DNA of 64,000 nucleotides from Halichondria panicea. Lineage: Eukaryota > Porifera > Demospongiae > Suberitida > Halichondriidae. Shown here one piece after another: positions 31,335 to 43,019 of the stretch. Below the pieces are notes generated by a model. It did no database searches. It was not told the DNA's origin and was given only the letters and a program-made list of their open reading frames with translations. Position 1 is the first letter of the stretch. Every line of letters starts with the position of its first letter. The stretch spans positions 4,145,878 to 4,209,877 of the forward strand of contig NC_087381.1 in assembly GCF_963675165.1 (NCBI RefSeq), read 5' to 3'. The position numbers and the translations under genes were made by a program.

Positions 31335-32640
31335 ATACCGCTTTGGTTTGTGCATGCGCAAGCAAGGTACACAGTATAGTGCAGGGGCGATCCTAGGATT
31401 CTGTCAATGGGGGTGCTCGTTGCGCGTGAAGCGCGCCGGCAAATTTAGACCACGCCCACGTCCGGGGAGTCACGCCCTTTTGTCGGCAACGCCCACTGTT
31501 TTCTAGATGGTGCACAGTACTGACAGTATAATACAACAGTACAGTGCCATCAGCACGTCAAAGAATGTTTATGACCAGAAGCTCAAGTCGCCTGGGATGG
31601 CAAACTCTAGCCAACTCTTCTTAAGGTATGTCAAATGTCAATGCAATCATGTCTAGTCTAGTCTCTGTGTAAATGTAGAAGTGTAAGTGATGATAAACGT
31701 TTGTTCCTTTGCTTGATCTGACGACAGTCTTGATTCTTTTCTTTTCAGGCCACTAAAAGATTGATCAGCTTACCAGGAGGTGACAGGCAGCATACAAAGT
31801 ATGACCACCAGTACCTTGATGTTGAGGAAAAGAGACTTTGTAGTTTACATTGCAAACATTGATTATTATTAATTTATTGTACATACATGTAGGCTTAATT
31901 ATATAATTATACTATACATTCATGTACCTCATGTACCTGGATCCAAGAACCTTGTTGTGCTGCATGTTGTGAGGCAAGCTCAAGTGTTTGATACAGCAAA
32001 CCACTTCCTGCTGCCTAGCCTTATTATTGAGACCCTCCCCACTCTTTACTAGTCTTGTTCCCATGGATATACATCCCAGTAACGATCGAAGAAAAATAAG
32101 TTTTTTAGGCCAGCTTAGCTAGCTAGCTAGATCTAACTGGTATAAAGTTATTGTAACTATCACTATTAAGCTGTAGATAGCTGCAGTAAGTGTAGCTTCC
32201 TTCTAGCCAGCCAGTGATGGTTGAACTATCTACTTGAGCTTCTCTGAGTCTGGATAGGGTGCTGGAGCACCAGAGTCTGGATGGGGGTGCTGGAGCACCC
32301 TAAGCACCACCCTGTGTACGCCCCTGTAGTGTGCATGCATGCAGCTCACTGAAAGTAAGAGGCTTCTAGTAATGTTTTCTTGATTATCAATTTGTGGATT
32401 TGCAATCGTTTGAGTACAGCTAGTTTTGCTTACTTTCAAGGCCATTGCAGTCTTCTCAGACTCTTGTGTGCACTAGAACCTAATAGCTAGCCTGCAAGAG
32501 TGAGAAAAGAGACTGAAAAAAGCTGCACCATGCAGCAGCCTAACTATCACGGTCGATAATAATGTAAAGAAATATATTTTGCATGCTTCAGGTACCTTTA
32601 CCCAGGCATCAGCACCCGCGATGCTTTCGTTATTGGTTTG
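31335..32640 (+). repeat. Dispersed repeat R1, copy 4, split by an insertion
   Basis: Its first 47 bp (GTGCATGCGCAAGCAAGGTA and onward to 31381) and its remainder (32332-32640, ending CAGCACCCGCGATGCTTTCG) are separated by the 945-bp CAGGGGCG element. Confidence 0.75.
31382..32326. mobile_element. Non-autonomous element, CAGGGGCG ends, 5-bp TSD
   Basis: It begins CAGGGGCG and ends CGCCCCTG, flanked on both sides by TAGTG (31377-31381 and 32327-32331). The inverted match is short (about 8 bp), but the ends are the same as in the 582-bp element at 43245-43826. CAGGGGCG termini are common in hAT-type elements. hAT normally makes 8-bp duplications, so the 5 bp here leaves the superfamily open. 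No transposase frame is visible. Confidence 0.8.
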
Positions 32641-32897
32641 TGCATGTTATACCTGATGTGAAAACACATAAAACAAACACTTTATTATACATAAACAAAT
32701 GCTTGGGCTATTATGTGTATCATATTTTTTTTCACTCACTCGAGCAAGCCTCTCATGGCGCCTCTTAGATTTACTCCTCAAACTGAAAGTTCCTCTTCTT
32801 TGAGCTGAAATCTGCTCATTTCGAGAGCGGTAGAACCTATTAGGCTGCATCTGCATGTTGTCAAATGTAATATTCAAACACCTGTGTATTCGTTATA

Positions 32898-32998
32898 GTT
32901 AGAACATGGGCATGAGGTATCTATGTGTTATATAGTGTCCCAAATCTCGAGGGCTGAGGGACACTATAACCATAGATACCGAATGCACATGTTCTAAC
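32898..32998. repeat. Imperfect inverted repeat, ~42-bp arms
   Basis: The left arm starts GTTAGAACATG and runs to GTGTCCC (32898-32941). The right arm (32958-32998) mirrors it with a few mismatches: GGGACACTATAACCATAGAT, then ACC...CATGTTCTAAC. The 16-nt loop includes CTCGAG. It would form a strong hairpin. It could be a small foldback element. Confidence 0.75.
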
Positions 32999-33169
32999 CG
33001 ATTTAGATCCCAAAACCTATTGGCTACTAGAAATGCACTATAGCTTAGCAACAGTCAACCTATATAAACAGCTAACCTAGCAACTGCATCATTTTTTGAA
33101 AACTAATATCTGAAGTTGGCATCTCTGTGCCTCTACTAAATCTGTGGTCTGTTATTCAAGTCAACCCTG

Positions 33170-33530
33170 TTCCTCCACTTCAGTTTATATAATGGAGTCC
33201 TAGCTCCACCCACAAAATGGAAACATCCAGCTCCTCCCCCAGTTTTGCAGCAAACAAACCCAGCACACTTTCCAAGAAACAAGCGGCTCGTACTACTCTC
33301 AAAAAGCAAAAGGAAGACACCTAAACTAGAATTTGCAGCAAACAAGCCCAGTAAACGAGCGGCTCCTATACTACTCTTGAACAAAGTGGAAAAAAGAAAC
33401 TCAAGCTAGAATCCCAGCACTTTCCATACATCCAGCTCTTCCCAAAAAAGCACAGCACACTGCCCAAGAAACAAGCGGCTCCTACTATACTACTTGAACA
33501 AAGCCAAAAAAAGAAACTAGAGCTTCTCTC
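33170..33530. repeat. Three diverged tandem copies of a ~110-bp unit
   Basis: Blocks with AGCACACTTTCCAAGAAACA and AGCGGCTC-TACTACTCT recur near 33255, 33340 and 33455. No open frame is preserved across them. Confidence 0.65.
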
Positions 33531-34000
33531 TGTCATCTTAGTTCTGTTATTATGTTACTAGACAAAGCATCTAGCTACGTTATTACTATATCTTCTGTAT
33601 TTTGTATTTGTAGTAGCCCACAGCAATCTATAGCTCATAGTTCCCTGCTACATATACACTCAAATGGGAATTTTATAGTAGTATAGTTGGACTTAATGAT
33701 CAGAAGAGGTCCGACAGGTGCAGTGCAGCTCAAAGTAATTATCCTCTGATTACACCCAGCAAAAACATACACAAATAACCTAGAGTATATATAGCCTCTT
33801 GCTGTAATAAATGTCCATAAAAAGTTGTACTAATTGCAATTGTACAACAGTGCTGTACTGCAAAACATTGATTGATGTTCTATTATTTGCCTACATTATT
33901 ATGCTATATTCCACAAAGGGGGTGCATGAGCTGACATTAGTATTTTAAACCAGAATAATTATTAGGTACATGTATAGTAATCACCTCAAAGGTAAAGTCA
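33531..34000. other. No recognisable feature
   Basis: A+T-rich unique sequence without long frames or repeats that I can support. Confidence 0.4.
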
Positions 34001-34640
34001 AAAAGGTCATAAAGGTCATATATAACAGATGTGTGGACTACATTATCTGACTGATCACAAACTGAGCACACAATGAAAAATCACTCAAGCGCCTGGCACA
34101 TACATGTTTTTCTCGCGCTCCCGCGCTCCAACATTATTCTGAGTCAGTGTACAGGCCGGGTCACCCCTACAACCACCACTACAAGATGTGTGTGTGTGTG
34201 TGCACTCTTCCCCACTAGTAAGCTCAGGAACAAAAGTTGGAATTATCCCAGGAAACTCAAAGCATATAGTTAGGGTACTGCTATAAGGTACAACAATGTT
34301 TTTTCGGTAAGCACACACAATGATTGTTGTACAATGTGCATAATTGTATCATTGTGTAATAGTGATAAATCATGGAATTTTAATAATAGCAAATTAAAAG
34401 GTGTAGCTGTTGCTTCGGGGTTCTAATATCATAAGTGAACTAGCTGACGCATGTATATAATTATTTATATGAAGCTTCTCTGCAAAAGTGAATGTTTAAA
34501 AGGTCATACAACAGATGTGTGGAGGTTACGTACATTGTACATGACAACTTGATAATCAAAAACTGAGCACCACTATGAAAAATCACTCAAGCGCTTGGCG
34601 CATACATGTTTTTCTCTCGCGCTACAACATTACTTCTGTC
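34000..34640. repeat. Direct duplication, ~150-bp blocks ~500 bp apart
   Basis: 34000-34140 and 34497-34632 share AAAGGTCATA, AACAGATGTGTGGA, AAAAATCACTCAAGCGC and GCATACATGTTTTTCTC. The intervening sequence has a short TG run. No gene is present. Confidence 0.7.
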
Positions 34641-35026
34641 TAGAATAAGATGTACATTTTAGCCAAGAACATCTTGTAACTGAAGCAAGAGACATTGAAT
34701 GCACAACGCTTGGACCTTGGAGGTTCCTGAGCATTTGTAGGATACAGTCGACTTGTTGCTTAACTATTATATAGATCTCTTTGACGACTGCCAAATCAGC
34801 TCTTACTGCATTGTAGCATGCAGGGATCAAAGTTCTTTTATATGTAAGTCTGCATGCATGCGGTCACGTGATATAAGTCAGATATACCACACCTCCGAGG
34901 ATATACACCCTGTTTATCCTCTGACCCCGTCAGCGGTGTAGTAACATGGTAGCGGAGGATATAAGGGTGCATACCCTACTCGTAGGTGTGATAATTATAT
35001 CTTATACATCATTATGTGCAACTAAC

Positions 35027-35789
35027 CTCTAATATGTTGTGTGAGAAACGAAGAATTAAGACCCATCACTTCTTGAATTAGAATATTCACAACAGACCGG
35101 TTCTGAGGGTCCTTATATGTGGTTCTGTACATGTATTAAAGTAAAATAGTTTTAGCTATAATATATAAATACTCACCCTGGTTCTATTTTCCAGCCATTA
35201 AAGTTGTTCTCAGGATCTTCTAGTAGCAGATGGTACACTCTCCTGGTTTCACGCTACAAAACAAAACTAATGTACAGTACGTAGCAAAATCTAACTAGCT
35301 AGCTATTTGCATGAAAATAGTTATACATACTTACCCTAACTTCAACAGGCACTTCTCTTTTCAATGCAGAACGCGTACGTTTTGGGCTGGGAGTTGCACA
35401 CTGAGAGCTGGAGCTTGCGCTTACTGCCTCTTTAAGTTTGTCTTCAATCTCCTTCAAGCGGGAATCTTGGTGCTTCAATTCAGTTGATAACTTCTTGATG
35501 AGCTTGTTAGTGTCCTTGATCTCAAGAAGGATGCTCGATTCGCTGCATTGCTGTTTTCTGGAGTGACTGGACTTCTTGTTTTTAGTTTTCGTTAGTTTTA
35601 GCCTTTGGTCGGTTTTCTTTCTGAGCCGCCTTCGCTGAGAATTAAAGTCTTACGCTTTTTGTTACGGTGCTGCACCATAAGTACGTCGCTCATATCACTC
35701 TCACTTGCAGTTGCATGTTCGCTCTTATCACTTGAAAATAAGTTGGTGTCACTCTGCACTTGAACCTCAGTGTCCAAAAATTCAGCCAT
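35027..35789 (-). pseudogene. Coiled-coil nuclear protein, divergent partner of the Tnp2-like gene
   Basis: Minus-strand exons 35335-35789, 35177-35253 and 35027-35124 with good GT-AG junctions; further exons toward 34630 are possible. The protein starts MAEFLDTEVQVQSDTNLFSS, is acidic at first, and has a basic segment (QRRRLRKKTDQRLKLTK) reached after a one- or two-base frame change near 35640. A clear coiled coil follows (SILLEIKDTNKLIKKLSTEL, HQDSRLKEIEDKLKEA), then SPKRTRSALKREVPVEVR and a conserved-looking end (RRVYHLLLEDPENNFNGW, YKDPQNRSVVNILIQEVMGL). The tail could be a small DNA-binding domain, perhaps BEN-like, but I cannot assign it. It lies head to head with the transposase gene, 190 bp apart, so it is likely the second gene of the same element. 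Confidence 0.55.
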
Positions 35790-35863
35790 TCTCAGATGTT
35801 GGTCAATAGAACTACTTTGCTCTAGCTAGCTAATAAAACTAGCTGTAGATATTCATTTATATA

Positions 35864-35921
35864 GACAGGGTGTTGATTGACTTCCGCAGTCTAAACAGCG
35901 GAAGTAAATCAATATCCTGTC
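35864..35921. promoter_or_regulatory. Inverted repeat between divergent genes
   Basis: 24-nt arms GACAGGGTGTTGATTGACTT-CCGC (35864-35887) and its complement (35898-35921), with 3 mismatches and a 10-nt spacer. It lies midway between the two divergent start codons (35789 and 35982). It could be a shared operator or transposase-binding site; only position supports that. Confidence 0.6.
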
Positions 35922-35981
35922 TCCAACTATTGTCCAATTCAAGCTAGCTGTAAACTGATCTGAAGTACAGAGAGTTCTACG

Positions 35982-38900
35982 ATGTCCCAGAAGTTGATCA
36001 AGAGGCATAATTCATTAGCACTGAAGGTTGCAGTTGCAGAATTGGCTGCAAAAAAGAAGCACAGGCACAGATCCAACCACTACTGTGGCCATTGCGAACA
36101 AAATCTGTGTATTAAAGTGTACAAGAGACACAAAAAACTATATAAAAGGCCAGATCAGTCCTGGATTAGTGTGGCTGACCAAGATTCATGCAAAACTCTG
36201 GAAGGTAAGCTGGATTGAGAACATTACATCCCTTAAAATTACACTACTGATGGATGTTTACGTATACACTATAAATTATAAATGTACTGATGGCTGTTTA
36301 AAGTATAAGGTCTTTAGGAACAATAAGCAAATTCCAACAGCTGAATCCGTATAGACTGTATATCTATGATTTGACAACAAAATACCTATAGAGCTACTGT
36401 CATTGATCACTATATTAACTATAGAGGGAGATCAAGATGCCATTCCTCCTCTGCCATCATTCTCCAGCTCAAATGGCGCTAGTAGTATTTTGCTTGTGGA
36501 GGATTCTATGGACTCTGAAGATGTACCACATACGCAGTACAATAGTGAGACAGAAAGTGCACCATCAGGTATGTAGTTTATAATGCCAATGCATGGTTTA
36601 TTAATTCTCATGGCTAGTAGAACCCTCACTACATTCGGGATACTACAACCAGCCCTTTGGGCTTCTAAATCATGTAGAAACTTCCTAAACGATGTCTAAC
36701 TATTATTTATACATACTTCTGCAGAGAGTGATGGCGAAGAAGTATGGGAATTGAGCGATGAAGACTCAGATCTAGACAGTGGCGGCATTAATATACACTC
36801 TTCGACCGTGAGTGAAAAACCTCCACCCAATCCGGAGTTTCAAACAAATGACAGTGAAAGTCAAAGTTCTCAGTCAATTGTTAAATGGATAGTTGGCTTC
36901 TTCTTTATTTTGCAGTCTAAACATCATTTGCCGAATTCCGCCATTGATTTCTTGATCAAGTTCATGGCTATTCTTCTATATGTGTTAGGTAAACTCTCAC
37001 CTCTAATAGGCCGAATTCACAAACACTTTCCGTCCTCCTTACACGTAATGAGAAAACGATTTGCTGACGACATCAACTTTCATAGGTATCCAATATGTCC
37101 CAAATGCAACACACTATATAGTTCTTACGAAGAATGTATTCAGAAATCCGGTTCCCGTTTGACCAGCAGGAATTGTAATCATATTAGGTTTCCAAATCAT
37201 CCATATCAATCCAGACGTGCTGTGTGCAATACTGTTCTTATGAAAACGGTACATTTAAGATCTGGACAATCCATTCTGTACCCATTAAAGATATATTGCT
37301 ACAACGGATTAAAGTCTACTTTGCAAACATTATTAATGCGCCCATCATTTCTGGATAGTTGTGATCTATGGAAGTCAAGACCAGTAAATAACTTTGTTTC
37401 AGACATTTATGACGGCCAAGTGTGGAAAAATTTCCTAAATGTTGCAGGAGAACCATTTTTACAGGCACCTTTTACGTTTGGACTTATGATAAACATAGAC
37501 TGGTTTCAGCCTTATACACATACACATACTGTTTCCTCTGTTGGTGCTATCTACCTCACAATTATGAATCTACCCGAACACTCAGGTATAAATTAGAGAA
37601 CCTAATAATTATTGGAGTCATTCCTGGTCCAAAAGAACCGGAACATGACATTAACTCTTTTTTGTATCCTTTAGTTAATGAACTTTCAGATTTTTGGTCA
37701 GGTGTGACAATGCAAGTTCCCACTAAACCTGGGACTGTGGAGAAGACGATCAAATGTGCTCTTCTCTGCGTCTCATGTGATTTACCAGCAGCAAGAAAGG
37801 TATGTGGATTTCTCTCGTACACAGCACGGTTGGGATGCTCACGCTGTTTGAAAGAATTTACTGGGAGAGTGGGTGAAAGGAGAGATTTTTCAGGCTTTGA
37901 CAGATCAAAATGGACACCTAGAGACGATAGAAAGCACAGAGATAATGTTAACAAGCTACGGAACTGTGCAACTAAATCTGCTCTTAAAGAAAGCTGAATC
38001 TGAGAATGGCTGTAGGTACAGTGTTCTACTGGATTTATTGTACTTTAGTCCCACACGGTTCTTAGTCATTGATCCCATGCATAACTTGTTTCTAGGAACA
38101 GGGAAGCGAATGCTGTCATTATGGATAGAGTTTGACCTGCTTTCAAAGCATCACTTCGATCAAATCCAGCAGTTTGTGGACAAGATGGTAGTTCCAGCCG
38201 ATATTGGACGTATACCAACCAAAATTAGTACAGGGTTTTCTGGTTTTAAAGCTGATCAATTCAAAGTATGGATTACGATATATTCCATTCCGGCACTATA
38301 TAACATATTACCAACAGATCATTTTGAGACTTGGCGCCACTTGGCGCCACTTTGTGTTAGCATGCAGGCTTCTCTGTAAGCATTCATTGAGTGATGTTGA
38401 AATAAATTTAGCAGATAACCTTTTGATGCATTTCTGTAGAAGAGTTGAAAGATTGTTTGGCACGTCGTGTATAACACCCAACATGCACATGCATGGACAC
38501 GTTAAAGATACTGTGCTAGACTATGGTCCGATTCATGAGTTCTGGTGCTACTCTTTCGAACGATTTAATGGAATCCTTGGTAGTCAACCCTCTAATAACC
38601 GTGCCATTGATTTCTTTTGGATAATGCAAGTAGTTGCTTTGACTTTCCTGACGAGTTTAATGATGATTTCTGCTCTCTAGATCTCAACAATTCCAAAAAG
38701 TCAGCTCTCCGAGGATCTGTCTTGGACACCATAACAGACACCATAACAGACAATCATGAAAACATGCTTCTGTTATCTCCAAAATACAAGAGGTGTGTTA
38801 TAAACCCAGATGATGTTGTCCTGCTCCAACAATTGTTTATAAAGCTTAATCCAAATTGCTCCAGTGTTTTCATTAACTCAATATACAAGAAATATACATC

Positions 38901-39348
38901 CGTTACACTCAAAGGCAAAGTTTATAGGTCATCAGGGCATAGAAATAGTACACCTCGTATTGTTTGGGCCTTATGGAATGAGCAGTATTATGGACCGCCA
39001 CCCACCACATTACCAGATGTGAATCTTCATCCAAAGTTCAATGAACGACCTGTTTGTGTTCACTATTACGCTTCATTTACATGTACTTCAAGATCTGTTG
39101 TGCTAGTAGATAATTCTGAATCAGAAAACGAAAATCAACAAGAATGGACTTTGGCTCATGTTTCATGGCTTTATCCCCATCCAAAACGATATAAATTAGG
39201 AAAGCCAGCAGAATTATGGTGTTCTATTGATCTTACAGAACCTCATGGAATGTGTTCATATTTACCATTCAGTCATATACTGTCTAGATGTGCCTATGCT
39301 CCATTTAGCTTAGATGATGATTCAATGTTTGTTGTTGTACCACTATGA
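35982..39348 (+). pseudogene. Tnp2-like (CACTA/EnSpm) transposase, frameshifted
   Basis: Exons 35982-36204, 36425-36568 and 36725-39348. The N-terminus MSQKLIKRHNSLALKVAVAE carries a Cys/His motif (CGHCEQNLCIKVYKRHKKLY). An acidic linker follows (SDEDSDLDSGG). The main exon has a hydrophobic stretch, a Cys motif (YPICPKCNTLYSSYEEC), then the hallmark region of the Transposase_21/tnp2 family: GLMINIDWFQPY; VIPGPKEPEHDINSFLYPL; CDLPAARKVCGFLSY; GCSRCLKEF; RFLVIDPMHNLFLGTGKRML; HMHGHVKDTVLDYGP with FWCYSFERFNGILG. The Asp in NIDWF and in IDPMHN are candidate catalytic residues. Frame changes lie near 37585 and 37985, at the 10-bp duplication 38331-38350, and near 38625; the last frame ends MFVVVPL. 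The tnp2-type call is firm; CACTA termini were not found. Confidence 0.82.
38331..38350. repeat. 10-bp tandem microduplication in the transposase
   Basis: TTGGCGCCAC occurs twice (38331-38340, 38341-38350). With one unit the frame reads HFETWRHFVLACRLLCKHS continuously. Confidence 0.9.
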
Positions 39349-39974
39349 ATGAATTGCAATTGTTTTTATAATCGACTATTAAATTATATAATGGGGCCTA
39401 TATATGCAGGTACAACTAAGCAGATCAGAATTACAACTATATCATGTCCGGATCCCATTATAGGAATGAGGAGAGGAGAGTGCATGTGTACAGTACATGT
39501 ACGTAGCGCATGCCAATGCAGACCGAAGTGTGGTTACGTTGTGGAGCGCGTAACTATTGACAGCATATATAATTATTCAGTTTAAATTATGAGTAACTGG
39601 ATTGAATTGTACAGACCAGTTACCTATAGCTAGCATAATGCATGCAGAATTAATTATAATTAGTCCCAGTCAAATCTATAATTATTTATTATTAATTTTA
39701 TATATCCTCTTGCAAGAGTGTGGCTTAATTTTGTGGCATGCAATTGTGTATAATAATTATATAGTTATATATACATCCCTTGGAAATTTCTGGAGAGTGA
39801 GCATGTGGTGCATGTGTATACGTGTGTAATACGTACTTGCATATAATTATACTGTACAATTAATTGTACATGTATACCAGTCCAATTCAAATCAACCCGT
39901 TGGAAGTTGAAAATGTGCGGAGAGTGTGTCACAAGTATACTGTGCATGTGTGTGTTATGTGGTACGTATATGAT
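39349..39974. other. No recognisable feature
   Basis: A+T-rich sequence after the transposase stop. No inverted match to the region left of 35027 is obvious, so the element's right end is not located. Confidence 0.4.
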
Positions 39975-40925
39975 CCTCAGTCCAGCGAGACATTAAGGAA
40001 ATGTGCACTGCATGTGGTGTGTGTGGCATACATGATTGCCTCAGTCCATCTGGACACGAACTGGTCTGAAGGAAACATGCACTGCATGTGGTGTGTGTGG
40101 CATACATGATTGCCTCAGTCCATCTGGACAGGAACTTGTCTGAAGGAAACATGCACTGCATGTGGTGTGTGTGACATACATGATTGCCTCAGTCCATCTG
40201 GACACGAACTGGTCTGAAGGAAATGTGCACTGCATGTGGTGTGTGTGGTGTGTGTGGCATACATGATTGCCTCAGTCCATCTGGACACGAACTGGTCTGA
40301 AGGAAACATGCACTGCTGTGGTGTGTGTGGCATACATGATTGCCCCAGTCCATCTGGACACGAACTGCTCTGAAGGAAACGTGTATACTGCGTGTGGTGT
40401 GTGTGGCAGGTGTGTGTGGCATACATGATTGCCTCAGTCCATCTGGACACGAACTGGTCTGAAGGAAACATGCACTGCTGTGGTGTGTGTGGCATACATG
40501 ATTGCCCCAGTCCATCTGGACACGAACTGCTCTGAAGGAAACGTGTATACTGCATGTGGTGTGTGGCATACATGATTGCCTCAGTCCATCTGGACACGAA
40601 CTGGTCTGTGAAGGAAACGTGCACTGCGTGTGGTGTGTGTGGCATACATGATTGCCTCAGTCCATCTGGACACGAACTGCTCTGAAGGAAACCTGCTCTG
40701 AAGGAAACGTGCACTGCGTGTGGTGTGTGTGACATACATGATTGCCTCAGTCCATCTGGACATGAACTGGTTTGAAGGAAACGTGCACTGCATGTGGTGT
40801 GTGTGGCATACATGATTGCCTCAGTCCATCTGGACATGAACTGGTTTGAAGGAAACGTGCACTGCATGTGGTGTGTGTGGCATACATGATTGCCTCAGTC
40901 CATCTGGACATGAACTGGACTGAAG
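39975..40925. repeat. ~74-bp satellite (CATACATGATTGCCTCAGTC)
   Basis: About 12 units, each GTGTGTGGCATACATGATTG, CCTCAGTCCATCTGGACA, CGAACTGGTCTGAAGGAAAC, GTGCACTGCATGTGGT with small changes. Units are very similar, indicating recent homogenisation. Minus-strand frames through it are repeat translations, not genes. Confidence 0.93.
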
Positions 40926-41035
40926 GAAATGTAACCGCCTGTTGGATTGTCGATTGCTCGATAGGTGAAGGAAATGCACACAGCAAATTTCCTTTGTAAC
41001 TCAGGCAGATGACTTACTATAGGAAATTCAAGATT

Positions 41036-41450
41036 TCTCCCTGTGTGTGTGGGGTGGGGGGGTGAGCACGCGTGTGTGGGGGTGTGTGTGTGTGTGTGTG
41101 GAGAGAGTGTGCACGCAGTGTTTGTGTGCGTGTGTGGTTTGTGTGCGTGTGCAAGCCGTGTGTGTGTGTGTGCATGTGTGGTGTGTGTGTGTGGTGTGTG
41201 TGTGTGTGGTGTTGTGAGTGGTGTGTGGGTGGTGTGTGTGTGTGTGTGGAGGGGTGTGTGTGGTGTGTTGTGTGTGCCGTGTTTGTGTGTGTGTGTGTGT
41301 GTGGGGGGGGTGTGCATGCCGTGTATGTGGTGTGCGTATGTGGTGTGCGTGTGGTGTGTTGTGTGTGTGTGCACGCTGTGTTTGTGTGGGGGTGTGCACG
41401 CCGGGGGTGTGTGGGGAGGGGGTGTGCAGGCCGTGTGGTGTGTGGTCTCA
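41036..41450. repeat. TG minisatellite
   Basis: Same module set as the arrays at 27880 and 58915: (TG)n with GTGAGCACGCG, GTGCACGCAGTG, GTGCAAGCCGTG and GTGCATGCCGTG. It directly follows the 74-bp satellite after a 110-bp unique spacer. Confidence 0.9.
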
Positions 41451-42235
41451 GGTGCACGTTCAGAATCAAGAAAAGATCAACGTCACATACGTTGAAAAGT
41501 GTGCAATATTAAACATATCAATTTGACATTTTGTTTTCTCATAAAAATTTAAGTTTCCTTAATCAAAAATAAAGATCATGTGATTATCATGTGACCAATT
41601 AACATGACATTTCCTTGTAAAACTAATTATAAATAAAGCATTCCTATAAATAAAGCATTCCTATCGGAATCCTGATGTACATATTATCCTGATGTACATA
41701 TTACTGATGAAATGCAGATTCATAGGTAATCATGGTCTATACAAACAACAAGCTATCCCTGCTTGCACTCTGTTTTGCGCAGCAGGAAAATAGTTCTCTA
41801 CTATCTAATAGTCTTGCAGCCTACAACAAATGCTTTCAGGGTTTTACTCGATCAACTAGCTACCGTCAACTTAATTAATAAATTAACCCTTTCCCTGCTT
41901 TAAGTGAATATTTGCATATTTTGTTTAAAAAATTTATAACTCATTAACCGTATATGTGACATGTACAGGCTCTGGGAAAAAGGCGAGCTAGAGACCAAAA
42001 ACGGCAGTATAGGCATGCAGTGTCAAAATCATTTTTATTGCACAAATCATTAGTTTAAAGCCTTGAATGTGTATTAACATCGCAGGCGAGTGGTCTAAAG
42101 TCAGCCACTTTCACAAGTCTTCTTGTCTTTGCGTTTACGGAATTGAACCTTACGTGACGTCACACGTTGAGGGTTTTCCCATGCGCAGACGGTTTGCGCA
42201 ACAAGCAGCTGCATACAATACTTGCATTTATAAAT
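41451..42235. other. Intergenic, short MITE-like end
   Basis: No gene. GTGACATGTACAGGCTCTGG near 41957 resembles the tip of the MITE at 14222-14640. Small direct duplications occur near 41640-41660 and 41675-41700. Confidence 0.45.
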
Positions 42236-43019
42236 GGATTCAGCTAATTCAAGCAGTGCTTCTGAGACGGCTAAAGCTATTAATGATATCCTGAAGTCGA
42301 TGAGATGGATACGGATGGCACATAGATACGGATGGCACAGGTATTTGACACAGATCATTCATCATTCATAATTAACAAACAATAATTAAAAGATTATTTT
42401 TTCTTAAACAGGAGGGCTAGGTCCAGGTACGGAGGAGAATAGCAACAGTCTTTCACTGCAAGGTGAGACAAACTCCATAAAAATACAATAAGTATTGACT
42501 ATTTCCCTTACCTTTTAGATGATGAATGTGAGAACGATGGGGAGATGGAAGCCGACACAGATGAGGTTGAAGAAGTGCTTGCACGAATCTCCACTCACCG
42601 AACCCTGTGAGACTCTCTCTACCAGGTCCCTCTGTCCCAGGTCCAATGGAAATCGCTGCAAAAGAGAAAAAGGAAGTTACGAAATTCGTTCGTAAAACCT
42701 GCGGATGTACACGTAGCAATGGTGGCCCCTGCTCTAAACTATTTACAACTACAAACATCAAAAAGATGAGGATGGAGTGTATTGGCCTCTCACGCGACAA
42801 CCATGATGTGGCTCTCCTAGGACAGATTGTAGCCTGCACCAACTTCAGCGAAGGCGTGGTGGTGGAATCAAGGCACATAGCTGCAGAACGGAAGAACCCA
42901 TACAGCAGCTTTATCCACAGGGGAAAAGTGTGTGCTCTAAGTTTTTCCGATTTCTCTTTGCTGCAGGTACGTTTCATAACCTACAAAAAATAATGTGCCA
43001 TGTTTTATACCATGTTTTA

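Noticed and set aside
39955..40986. Minus-strand frames with repeated SFRPVRVQMD and MQCTFPSDQF units
   Set aside because: Translations of the 74-bp satellite, present in several frames at once.
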